Positions 1 through 7,421 of a DNA stretch of 23,500 nucleotides are shown in pieces. Position numbers and translations under genes: made by a program. Source of the DNA: Treponema sp. (GTDB lineage: Bacteria > Spirochaetota > Spirochaetia > Treponematales > Treponemataceae); contig JAFZWX010000152.1 of NCBI GenBank assembly GCA_017617145.1, positions 1 to 23,500 on the forward strand, written 5' to 3'. The notes under the pieces were generated by a model. It ran no database searches and was not told the origin of the DNA. It worked only from the letters and a program-made list of their open reading frames with translations. Numbering within the stretch: position 1 is the first letter of the stretch; the number at the start of each line of letters is the position of its first letter.

Positions 1-1
1 A

Positions 2-2683
2 GCAGCCCGTTTATATAAGCAGCTTTTAAAGGATGATCCTTCAAATGTAGATTATCTTAAGGAGCTTGGCTCAATTTATGTAAAAAACGGCGAAGATGCA
101 AAAGCCATTCCATATTACGAGCAGATAATCACTTTTTATCCTCATTATATTGATGCAATGACAAGCCTTGGTGCAATTTACCGTCGTCTTAAACGCTACG
201 AAGAATCTATTGAAATTCTTGAACGCGCAGTTGATGAAGGCCGCCAGAGTGCTGATGTAAACTATAACCTTGGATTTACTTACCGTGAAATGGGCAACTG
301 GGATGACGCTATTGAAGCATTCTCTTCTGTAGTAAACGAAAATCCTTCTGATGTTCTTGCGTATAATCACCTTGGTGCAATTTACCTTGAAAAAAAGGAT
401 TATGAAAAATCGATTGCTTCGTTCAAACGCGGACTTCAGATTGACCCGAATCATCCTATTTTGAACTATAATCTGGCACGCTGTTTTTCGCAGGCAAAAA
501 TGTATTCAGATTCAATCCGCTGCTACCAGAATGCACTTAAAGCAAAGCCGGGTTGGGTTGACGCAATTAAAGATTTCAGCAATGTTCTTGTTAAGTGCCA
601 GAAATCGCGTGAGGCTTCTGAACTTGTAAAGCATTCTATTGAACTTCATCCAAACGACACAAAACTTTTGGCAATGCTTGGTCATATTTATCTTGAACAG
701 TATGATTATGATTCTGCAGAAAAAACCTTTAAGCGTGCAAAAAAAGTTGATGACCATGATATTCAGATTTTAACAGGACTTGCAGAAGCTCTTGAAAAGG
801 GTGAAAAGCCTGAAGAAGCACTTGAAGCAGTTCTTGATGCGCTTGAAATTTCTCCGGAAGATAAGGACCTTAAAAAGCAATATGTACAGACACTTCTTTC
901 TGCAAATCAAATTGATGCGGCCGGTACAAATGTAAAAGAACTTTATAATGACGACAAGGAAGATCCTCAGGTTCTTGATTTGTATGGTCAGTATCTTATT
1001 TGTAAAGACGAAGATGAAAAAGCCGAAAGCTGTTATAAGAAAATAAACAGTGTAAACCGCAATTATAAAGATTATCTTTTGTCTGCTGCAGGGCGTTATA
1101 ATCAGGTAGGAAAAACAGACCGTGCAGAAACTCTGGCAAAAGAGTATGTTGCCCGTGATATGCGAAACCCTGCCGGTTATAACATGCTCGGAAAAATATA
1201 TACAAAAAGCGGACTTTATGATAAGGCTATTGAATCTTATGACAAAAGCCGCAACTTACGCCAGCCAAATATTCTTGCCGACAAACAGATAGACGCCATC
1301 CGCGCCCAAATGAATATGCCTCCAGTTGATGACACCGTGGTCCCTGAAGATGAATCTGCGGTCTCTGAGAATGAATCTGCGGTCATTGAGAATGAATCTG
1401 CTATCACTGAAAACGAATCCGTGGTCCCTGAGCCTGTCGAAGGGCCACAATTAGATGAAGCTGAAAAACTCGAAGGGTCACAAGATGAAGCCCCACAAGA
1501 CGATTCCTTCGACTTTGAATCAATGGGCGACGACGTTCCAATGCAGGAAGCACTTCCGGAAGAGCAGGGTGAATTCTTTGATGATGAAAATAAACCCGAA
1601 GAAGTAAATACAGATGCCCTTAAAACTGATGAAGAAGTTTCTCCTTTTGATCATAATGATGAAATTGATACTTCTGCAGGTTTTGGTCAGCCTAAATTTA
1701 CAGGTGACGGCGAGCGCGAAGGAGACATGTCTGTTTCTGATATGCTCGACAATGTTGACAGCGACAGCTTTGATTTTGATCAGTTTGATGATACAACAAC
1801 CGGTGGCAGTGAACCCGAACCCGAGCCTGAATTTGATATAAACAAAATGCCCGATCCGTTTACAGCTTCTGCGGAAGAAATGGGAATTGGTCCAAATGCC
1901 GGTATGGAATCTCCTTCTCCTATGAGTATGGCTCCAAGACCTGGACAGGCACCAGCTTCTTATGCAACAACAATGATGGATACTGCAAGCATGGCAATGG
2001 ATACTGTTCAAAGGGCAAATGAAATTGCTCAACATAATGCACAGGCACAAGATCAGATTATACGAAAGCAGGATGAACAGATTGCTCAAATGGAAGAGAA
2101 GTATGAGCAGGAAATGCAGCAGCTTGAAGAACAGCATGCCGATGAAATGGATGAAATGCGCCGCAGATTAGCTGCTCTTGAAGAAGAAAATGCAAAACTT
2201 GTTTCTGATGACGGAATGCCTGCTGCAAAAAGCCTTATGAGTACTGCCGAAGCCTTGCTTCCAACTATTGAAAAAATTCTTTCAGACGATGATACTGCTC
2301 TTGAAAATGCTGCCGAAATTGAATTGTTCAAAAAACTTCTTGAACTTTGTCAGTATCTTCCGGAAGACGAAAAGGTTTCATTCCTGGCAAGTCCTATTCG
2401 AATGCAGATGAAATATCTTATTGCCAAAATGTCTGGAACTCCGGGACTTTTGAAGACAGCGCTTTCTCTTAAAAAAGCAGGTGTTCTTGGTGACGATGAG
2501 ACTATCAGCATTATAGCAAAAGATTTTTCTGTTACAAATCATGAACTCCGTAAAGTGTTTAAGTGCATGAAAGAATTGTCGGAAGGACTGGATGATACAG
2601 ACCTTTCTGATGCAATGTGCAACCGCATTGACAATATTCTTGAGCGAATAGAACTTGCTGAAAACAGCATACAGATTTTTTAG
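2..2683 (+). CDS. TPR / coiled-coil protein, 5' end outside window
   Basis: The frame is open from base 2, so the ATG at 158 is internal: the 52 codons before it continue the same TPR pattern. 893 residues are visible. The first ~430 are tandem TPR helices (recurring G-A-I-Y and Y-x-x-A-I-x-x-F patterns). Next come an acidic low-complexity stretch of ~200 residues rich in E/D/S/P, a Q/E-rich coiled coil around residues 672-735, and a helical C-terminal domain. I see no membrane segment in the visible part, so a cytoplasmic scaffold is likely, but the true N-terminus is not visible. A 7-residue tandem repeat ending in PEPVEGP separates the TPR part from the acidic part. TPR domains bind partner proteins; the partner is unknown. 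It ends with TAG and faces the convergent peptidase gene across a palindrome pair. Confident as a gene; function unassigned. Confidence 0.93.
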   Translation, partial: AARLYKQLLKDDPSNVDYLKELGSIYVKNGEDAKAIPYYEQIITFYPHYIDAMTSLGAIYRRLKRYEESIEILERAVDEGRQSADVNYNLGFTYREMGNWDDAIEAFSSVVNENPSDVLAYNHLGAIYLEKKDYEKSIASFKRGLQIDPNHPILNYNLARCFSQAKMYSDSIRCYQNALKAKPGWVDAIKDFSNVLVKCQKSREASELVKHSIELHPNDTKLLAMLGHIYLEQYDYDSAEKTFKRAKKVDDHDIQILTGLAEALEKGEKPEEALEAVLDALEISPEDKDLKKQYVQTLLSANQIDAAGTNVKELYNDDKEDPQVLDLYGQYLICKDEDEKAESCYKKINSVNRNYKDYLLSAAGRYNQVGKTDRAETLAKEYVARDMRNPAGYNMLGKIYTKSGLYDKAIESYDKSRNLRQPNILADKQIDAIRAQMNMPPVDDTVVPEDESAVSENESAVIENESAITENESVVPEPVEGPQLDEAEKLEGSQDEAPQDDSFDFESMGDDVPMQEALPEEQGEFFDDENKPEEVNTDALKTDEEVSPFDHNDEIDTSAGFGQPKFTGDGEREGDMSVSDMLDNVDSDSFDFDQFDDTTTGGSEPEPEPEFDINKMPDPFTASAEEMGIGPNAGMESPSPMSMAPRPGQAPASYATTMMDTASMAMDTVQRANEIAQHNAQAQDQIIRKQDEQIAQMEEKYEQEMQQLEEQHADEMDEMRRRLAALEEENAKLVSDDGMPAAKSLMSTAEALLPTIEKILSDDDTALENAAEIELFKKLLELCQYLPEDEKVSFLASPIRMQMKYLIAKMSGTPGLLKTALSLKKAGVLGDDETISIIAKDFSVTNHELRKVFKCMKELSEGLDDTDLSDAMCNRIDNILERIELAENSIQIF
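1337..1446 (+). repeat. 21-bp tandem repeat inside the TPR gene, ending in a CCTGAGCCTGTCGAAGG element
   Basis: Five in-frame 21-bp units start at 1337, 1358, 1379, 1400 and 1421 and encode VVPEDES, AVSENES, AVIENES, AITENES and VVPEPVE, followed by GP. The last unit holds an imperfect palindrome (1423-1446) whose arms read GG-CCCT and AGGGCC around GAGCCTGTCGA. A degenerate copy of the tail (cgaaggg-t-cacaa, about 1471-1485) follows. The same unit recurs in the TonB-like gene at 20630. Similar CCTGAGCCTGTCGAAGG elements are, to my knowledge, dispersed in many bacterial genomes. Confidence 0.85.
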
Positions 2684-2690
2684 GCCTTGT

Positions 2691-2719
2691 GTCATTGCCG
2701 GGCTTGACCCGGCAATCTC
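2691..2719 (+). repeat. REP-like palindrome, copy A
   Basis: 29-nt element with the core CGGGCTTGACCCG. It forms a perfect 9-bp stem (2694-2702 with 2708-2716) around the loop CTTGA. It lies between the stops of the convergent TPR and peptidase genes. No T-run follows the stem, so it is not a classical intrinsic terminator, though it may still stabilise mRNA ends. Confidence 0.9.
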
Positions 2720-2728
2720 TCTTGTGAT

Positions 2729-2757
2729 GAGATGTCCGGGTCAAGCCCGAACATGAC
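2729..2757 (-). repeat. REP-like palindrome, copy B (inverted relative to A)
   Basis: 29-nt inverted copy of A, nine bases downstream. Its own stem has one C-A mismatch. A and B together form a larger imperfect inverted repeat (2691-2757) able to make a long hairpin in either transcript. Confidence 0.88.
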
Positions 2758-2762
2758 AGTCG

Positions 2763-3914
2763 TCACTTTATATATATAATCCTTGAATGTGTTATTACTT
2801 CATTCCCATCCTCGGTGATGAGGACGTCGTTTTCGAGGCGGACACCGCCTAGGGCTTCGTCGTATAAGCCTGGTTCAAGGGTAAGTACCATTCCTGGTTT
2901 GAAGCACAGGTCTGATGGGACTCTTGTGCTTACGCGTGGGAACTCGTGAATTTCAAGACCAATTCCATGTCCAAGACCGTGCGGCATTTTACGCTTTGCC
3001 TGAGCGAATACGTAATCGGCGCGTTTTGCTGCTTCATAAAGAGTGTGAGCAGGAGTATAAAGTTTTAGGCATTCATTGTAGGCTTTTTGAACAAGCTCCA
3101 GTTGTTTTTTCTGTTCCGGTGTAAGCCGGCCTTTTGCAACTGTTATTGTCTGATCACTTGTATAACCCTTATAAACAACTCCAAAATCAAGAATTGAAAG
3201 ACCTTTTGCCGGCCATGGTGCATTTGTATAATTAGGGAAAGCATGAATTGCAAAGCTTCGTGATGGTCCTGCGGCAAGGGTGTCAAAACCTGTACCTTCA
3301 CAACCGTTTTCACGACATTCGCGTTCAATGAAAAGTGCAACATCAGTTTCTGTTTTTATTGAACCGTCTTTTATTCCTGCTTCAATTTTATCTATTATTA
3401 AATCACCAATTCTGGCTGCTTCGCGAAGGCATTCAATTTCGTATTCATCTTTGCATACACGGCAATCAATGGCATATTTATGAACACCATCTTCCTTGCA
3501 GCGGCAATCATAATTATTCAACGCATCAATAAATTTAAGATAATCAGGATAAGTAAGATATGGTGGAAGTTCAACCTTATTGTTTACTCCATGAGTGTAG
3601 CCGACATTTAAAATTGCTTTTACAGCATCTATATCCTTGCACTTATAACGTGTGTATGGAACAAGCTTGTCGTAGAAGGCATTTTTCTTTGCAAGGTTTT
3701 CATCCCAGGGAATAAGATAGGTGTAGCTGTCGCTGAACAGAACTACAATTGCATCGCTGTTATGACCTGTAAGATAACGTACTGTTGGATCGCGGTGTTC
3801 TTCTGAATCAATAAAAACTGCCGCGCCAATGTCGTTCTTAAAAAGATACAAGGCAACTTGTGATCTTCTCATTTCATAAATTGTTTTCATTTCGTCTTGT
3901 GTGTATTGTTTCAT
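2763..3914 (-). CDS. M24 family metallopeptidase, Xaa-Pro aminopeptidase type
   Basis: 383 residues: an N-terminal creatinase-like domain (~1-150) and a C-terminal pita-bread M24 domain (~155-383). All five expected metal ligands are visible: D243 (ILDFG), D254 (TSDQT), H316 (GLGHGIG), E347 (LEPG) and E361 (RLEND). H224 (FAIHAF) matches the family's substrate-side histidine. Enzymes of this type remove an N-terminal residue that precedes proline, in the cytoplasm, using two Mn/Co/Zn ions; no signal peptide is visible. The start is supported by AGAGGAAC just upstream of the ATG on the minus strand. It follows murJ on the same strand across a gap holding palindrome copies C and D, so co-transcription is possible. 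A proline dipeptidase of the same fold is the main alternative. Confidence 0.93.
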   Translation of the reverse strand: MKQYTQDEMKTIYEMRRSQVALYLFKNDIGAAVFIDSEEHRDPTVRYLTGHNSDAIVVLFSDSYTYLIPWDENLAKKNAFYDKLVPYTRYKCKDIDAVKAILNVGYTHGVNNKVELPPYLTYPDYLKFIDALNNYDCRCKEDGVHKYAIDCRVCKDEYEIECLREAARIGDLIIDKIEAGIKDGSIKTETDVALFIERECRENGCEGTGFDTLAAGPSRSFAIHAFPNYTNAPWPAKGLSILDFGVVYKGYTSDQTITVAKGRLTPEQKKQLELVQKAYNECLKLYTPAHTLYEAAKRADYVFAQAKRKMPHGLGHGIGLEIHEFPRVSTRVPSDLCFKPGMVLTLEPGLYDEALGGVRLENDVLITEDGNEVITHSRIIYIK

Positions 3915-3930
3915 ATGTTCCTCTTTGTGT

Positions 3931-3959
3931 GAGATTGTCGGGTCAAGCCCGACAATGAC
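3931..3959 (-). repeat. REP-like palindrome, copy C
   Basis: 29-nt element of the same family as A and B, inverted, with a perfect 9-bp stem (3934-3942 with 3948-3956) around TCAAG. It lies directly upstream of the peptidase ribosome binding site, between murJ and the peptidase gene. Confidence 0.9.
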
Positions 3960-3970
3960 ATCGTGATTTT

Positions 3971-3999
3971 GTCATCCTCGGGCTTGACCCGGGGATCTT
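3971..3999 (+). repeat. REP-like palindrome, copy D, overlapping the murJ stop
   Basis: 29-nt copy in the A orientation, eleven bases from C, with one mismatch in its stem. The murJ TGA (complement of 3972-3974) lies inside it, and the last eight MurJ residues (RSPGQARG) are read from it. Confidence 0.9.
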
Positions 4000-5633
4000 T
4001 TAATAATAGACATAGCTATTTCATCTCTAGTTACAACCAATTCCAAAACTCCCACCACTGCAAACAGCAATGCAAGTAACCCTGCCGGTACTCCTGCGCT
4101 GACAAGTCTTCCGTGGCCTTCAAAAGCGTTAAGAAGAACAGGTCGCAAGAACCAGCATGGAACGGCTGCAATTACAGACATCACTGTTATCTTTAAACTG
4201 TAAAGCACTGTGCTTTTTATAACTGCTCCAGTTTTTATTGTACCAAGTTTTTTCATAAAAATAAAAAGAAAAATTGTATTAATTAAACTTGCAATACTAA
4301 GCGCACAGGCAATTCCGTTGCCGCCAAAAGGTTTTACAAGAATGATTACAAGCAGAATGTTTGAAGCAAAGCAGATAATACCGGCAAGAGTTGGCAGCTT
4401 GGAATTTTTCTGCGCATAAAAGGCCGGGCTTAAGATTCTGTTTACTGCAATAAAAACAAGACCCGCTATATGAAAGCGAAATTCACCAAGCGTAAGCCTT
4501 ACAGATTCTTCATCAAACATTTTGTTTTTGTAAATCAAAGTAATCAGTTCGCGCCCGCAAATAAGAGAGTAGGCAGTAACCGGAATAGAAATTACAATCA
4601 TGATTTTTACTGCCTGTGTAAGCATTTTATTAAACTCATCCCATTTCTGATTATTTGCAAGTCCGCTCATATCCGGTAGAATTACAGTACCAATTGAAAC
4701 TGCAAAAATCCCAAGAATAAGCTCCTGAAGTCTAAGACTGAATCCAAGACTCGAAGCAATTCCTTCTCCGGCACGGGTTGCCATAATTGTAGAAACAAGG
4801 TCGTTGAGCTGGTAGGCTGCCATTCCAATAATTGTCGGGACAATAAGCGCAATAACTTTTCGAGTTCCCGGGTTTGTAAAGGTTTTCTTTAGCGAAGTAA
4901 GACGAATCTTCCAGCCTGTTTGTTTTATAAAAGGCCACTGGAATAAAGCCTGAACAGTTCCGCCTGTTACAACTCCAATAGACATAGCACGGGCAGGGTT
5001 TGCAGTATGAGGTGCAAGTATATAAGTTACCAGAATTACAACGCTATTGAACAAAACAGGAGTAAAGCCTGAAGGTGCAAAAATGTTACAGCCGTTTAAA
5101 ACTCCCTGAAAAAATGCCGCTATAGAAATCAAAAACAAATAAGGAAACATAATCCTTGTGAGGTATGTAATTTCTTGTTTTTGTGCAAGCCAGTATTGTA
5201 AAAGTTCAGCATAATTTGCAGCCCCTGTGTCTACAGGCTTTTTACAAAAAAATGGCATAAGCAGGGGAGCAATAATAATTCCCACAACAACAACGCAGGC
5301 AGTTAAAAAAGAAACAAGCGTTAAAGTAGAAGTTATAAATTCCTGGGTAGATTTTTTGCTTTCGTCGTCATCGCCCTTTTCAAGATAAGATTTAAAAGTT
5401 GGAATAAAGGCAACCGAAACTGCATTTTCTGCAAAAAGCTTTCTCAAAAGATTTGAAAGTGAAAACGCAACAGAGAAACAATCAGAATAAAAGCCTGTAC
5501 CTAAAAAAGAGGCCTTTGTCATTTCACGGATAAGTCCCATTATGCGGGATGCAAAGGTCATGAGTGAAAGAACAAGCCCTGAACGTACAATAGACTTTTT
5601 CTTTGTGTCTGTCTGCAAATCATTTTTTTCCAT
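3972..5633 (-). CDS. murJ: lipid II flippase MurJ (MviN family)
   Basis: 553 residues, polytopic throughout, consistent with the ~14 helices of the MOP-superfamily flippase that moves lipid II across the inner membrane for peptidoglycan synthesis. The N-terminal family signature is intact: SRIMGLIRE followed by the acidic SDCF and then LLRKLFAENAVSVAFIP, carrying the arginines and aspartate that match functional positions in E. coli MurJ. The N-terminus has a ~15-residue charged cytoplasmic lead. No Shine-Dalgarno sequence precedes the ATG; a promoter-like pair is placed so that transcription could begin at the ATG itself. The last eight residues come from palindrome D, so the natural tail has probably been replaced. 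Family assignment is secure. Confidence 0.95.
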   Translation of the reverse strand: MEKNDLQTDTKKKSIVRSGLVLSLMTFASRIMGLIREMTKASFLGTGFYSDCFSVAFSLSNLLRKLFAENAVSVAFIPTFKSYLEKGDDDESKKSTQEFITSTLTLVSFLTACVVVVGIIIAPLLMPFFCKKPVDTGAANYAELLQYWLAQKQEITYLTRIMFPYLFLISIAAFFQGVLNGCNIFAPSGFTPVLFNSVVILVTYILAPHTANPARAMSIGVVTGGTVQALFQWPFIKQTGWKIRLTSLKKTFTNPGTRKVIALIVPTIIGMAAYQLNDLVSTIMATRAGEGIASSLGFSLRLQELILGIFAVSIGTVILPDMSGLANNQKWDEFNKMLTQAVKIMIVISIPVTAYSLICGRELITLIYKNKMFDEESVRLTLGEFRFHIAGLVFIAVNRILSPAFYAQKNSKLPTLAGIICFASNILLVIILVKPFGGNGIACALSIASLINTIFLFIFMKKLGTIKTGAVIKSTVLYSLKITVMSVIAAVPCWFLRPVLLNAFEGHGRLVSAGVPAGLLALLFAVVGVLELVVTRDEIAMSIIKRSPGQARG

Positions 5634-5639
5634 AAATCT

Positions 5640-5668
5640 AGCATAATTTGTTTGCGAAATTTGTTCAA
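5640..5668 (-). promoter_or_regulatory. candidate promoter of murJ
   Basis: On the minus strand TTGAAC (complement of 5663-5668) is followed after 17 nt by TATGCT (complement of 5640-5645). The predicted start falls at or next to the murJ ATG, giving a leaderless message. A perfect TATAAT (complement of 5679-5684) further upstream, with a poor -35 at 19-nt spacing, is an alternative giving a ~39-nt leader. Confidence 0.3.
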
Positions 5669-5688
5669 TTGATTTACAATTATATAGT
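5652..5688 (+). promoter_or_regulatory. candidate promoter of the cyclase gene
   Basis: Two overlapping candidates: TTGCGA (5652-5657) with 17 nt to TACAAT (5675-5680), and TTGTTC (5661-5666) with 16 nt to TATAGT (5683-5688). Both would give a 25-40 nt leader holding the AAGGAG at 5713-5718. The region is divergent with murJ. Confidence 0.35.
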
Positions 5689-5723
5689 GTAAATCCCCTA
5701 TAAGCGCAAGCTAAGGAGCCTCA

Positions 5724-7421
5724 ATGTCTTCAAGAAAAAGTCTTTTTTCGAAAGTCGGAAAGACACGGATTGTGCCTATCGGCTTAAAAATTCTCATTAT
5801 TTTTATTACGATTATTCTGCTTTCAAACTTTGCTACCAACTTTTTGTCTCTTCAGCTCTCTAAAAAGGAAATTATTAATCTAAACAACACAATCATGGTC
5901 GAGCAGCTAAAAGAGTTATATTCAAATGCTGCAAATCAGTTTCAGATTTATAATTATTCTGATGATAAGGAAGGCTCGCAGGAAGCTCTTGAAAAAGTTG
6001 CAAAATCCGGATTTTCAAATAAAAACAGTGTTGCAATTGGTGTAATGCCTTCTGGAGAAATCATTTTTGCCGCAAGCAATAATATGTTTTCAAACTGGAG
6101 CACTTTTACAGATGAAGAAGTTTTAACTAAGCTCAATGAAGATTACCGTAATGATATAAAAGAAGGTTCTGTTTCTTTTCATCAGAATAACGGTGATTTT
6201 TTTGGTGTTTATAAATATCAGACTGACTGGGGTTATTATCTTATTCGTGCAGAAAACCGTGCAGACCTTGATGCAAATACAAGAAGCGTTTACCTTTATA
6301 CACTTCTTATTATTGTTATTCTTACAATTGCCTTTGTTGTTATCGGCTGGCTCATTTTGCGTCATGAGTTCCGCCCGGTTAAACTTATTACACAAGATTT
6401 GTACGAAATGCAGCAGCACAAGCAGCTTGAACTTATAGATTTGTCACATGCTCGAAACGACGACATTACTTATCTTGCAGCTTCATTCAACTCTCTTTCT
6501 TCTTCGGTAAATAATCTGCTTGGTACCTTCCAGAAATTTGTTCCAAAAGATGTTGTTGCTAAAGCCTATAATGATCAGGGAATCGGACTCGAAGGAAGTC
6601 AGCGCGAACTTGCAATGCTTTTTTCCGATATCAAGAGCTTTACTTACCGTACAGAAACTTTAGGAAATGATATTATTGACGTTCTGAATGTTCACTACAA
6701 CCGCGTTATTCACAATGTTCACGAAAATGCCGGTGTAGTAGGTTCAATTATTGGTGATGCCATTCTTGCAGTTTTTGGAACTCTTGAATCAAAACGCAGC
6801 AAAGCCTATAACTCAATTCTTGCTGCCTGGGATATTACTCATGCAACAGCGGCACTTCGCGAAACAATGAAGCTTCGTCGTACTGAAATTGAGAAAAAAC
6901 GAAAGCTTACAGAATCAGAGGAAAAAATATTTATTGCAGTTTCGCTTGATGTAGGTGTTGGTATTGACGGCGGAAACGTTTTCTACGGAAACATCGGTTC
7001 AAACGAACACATGGCAAATACTGTAATTGGCGATAATGTAAACTCGGCATCTCGTCTTGAAGGACTTACAAGAATCTATCATCTGCCGGTAATTGTTTCT
7101 GAATATATAAAAGATGAGGTTCTGGCAGAAACTGCACGCTTTAAGTTTTATGAAATTGATACTGTTCAGGTAAAAGGAAAAACTCAGGGAAAGAAAATAT
7201 ACTTCCCGTTTGATACAAATGAAATGGATACTTCGCTGCTTACAAAATATGATTTATATGAAGAAGGTCTTCAGGCATATTACAGCGGCGACTGGAAAAC
7301 AGCACGTAAAAACTTTAAAAACGCAGATTTACCGGAGCTTACCGAAGTTTTCCTTGAACGTATGGGTAATAAGGGCGCACCAGAAGGATGGAATGGAATA
7401 TGGGCAATGACAACAAAATAA
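5724..7421 (+). CDS. membrane class III nucleotide cyclase with HAMP domain
   Basis: 565 residues. A transmembrane helix at ~20-44, an extracytoplasmic sensor region ~45-188, a second helix ~190-212, a HAMP linker ~213-265, a class III cyclase domain ~290-470 and a short helical, TPR-like tail ~510-532. Both metal-binding aspartates are present (D302 in FSDIKSFT, D345 in IIGDAILAVFG), as are the transition-state N440 and R444 (VNSASRLE). The lysine that normally reads adenine (K-x-I-G-D) is serine here (S341), and the paired position is T433 (TVIGD). It would make cAMP or another cyclic nucleotide from a triphosphate in response to an external signal. AAGGAG sits six bases before the ATG. Its end overlaps the next gene. 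Family certain; product less so because of S341. Confidence 0.93.
   Translation: MSSRKSLFSKVGKTRIVPIGLKILIIFITIILLSNFATNFLSLQLSKKEIINLNNTIMVEQLKELYSNAANQFQIYNYSDDKEGSQEALEKVAKSGFSNKNSVAIGVMPSGEIIFAASNNMFSNWSTFTDEEVLTKLNEDYRNDIKEGSVSFHQNNGDFFGVYKYQTDWGYYLIRAENRADLDANTRSVYLYTLLIIVILTIAFVVIGWLILRHEFRPVKLITQDLYEMQQHKQLELIDLSHARNDDITYLAASFNSLSSSVNNLLGTFQKFVPKDVVAKAYNDQGIGLEGSQRELAMLFSDIKSFTYRTETLGNDIIDVLNVHYNRVIHNVHENAGVVGSIIGDAILAVFGTLESKRSKAYNSILAAWDITHATAALRETMKLRRTEIEKKRKLTESEEKIFIAVSLDVGVGIDGGNVFYGNIGSNEHMANTVIGDNVNSASRLEGLTRIYHLPVIVSEYIKDEVLAETARFKFYEIDTVQVKGKTQGKKIYFPFDTNEMDTSLLTKYDLYEEGLQAYYSGDWKTARKNFKNADLPELTEVFLERMGNKGAPEGWNGIWAMTTK

Noticed and set aside
1256..1450. Minus-strand ORF rich in FDRLRD/RFILRD repeats
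   Set aside because: It is the antisense reading of the 21-bp repeat within the TPR gene, with no ribosome site.
1520..2137. 205-codon minus-strand ORF inside the TPR gene
   Set aside because: Cys/His/Phe-rich composition typical of antisense of an acidic coding region; no ribosome site or recognisable domain.
2691..2757. Intrinsic terminator at the palindrome pair
   Set aside because: The hairpins are strong but no T-run follows in either direction, so they are recorded as repeats only.
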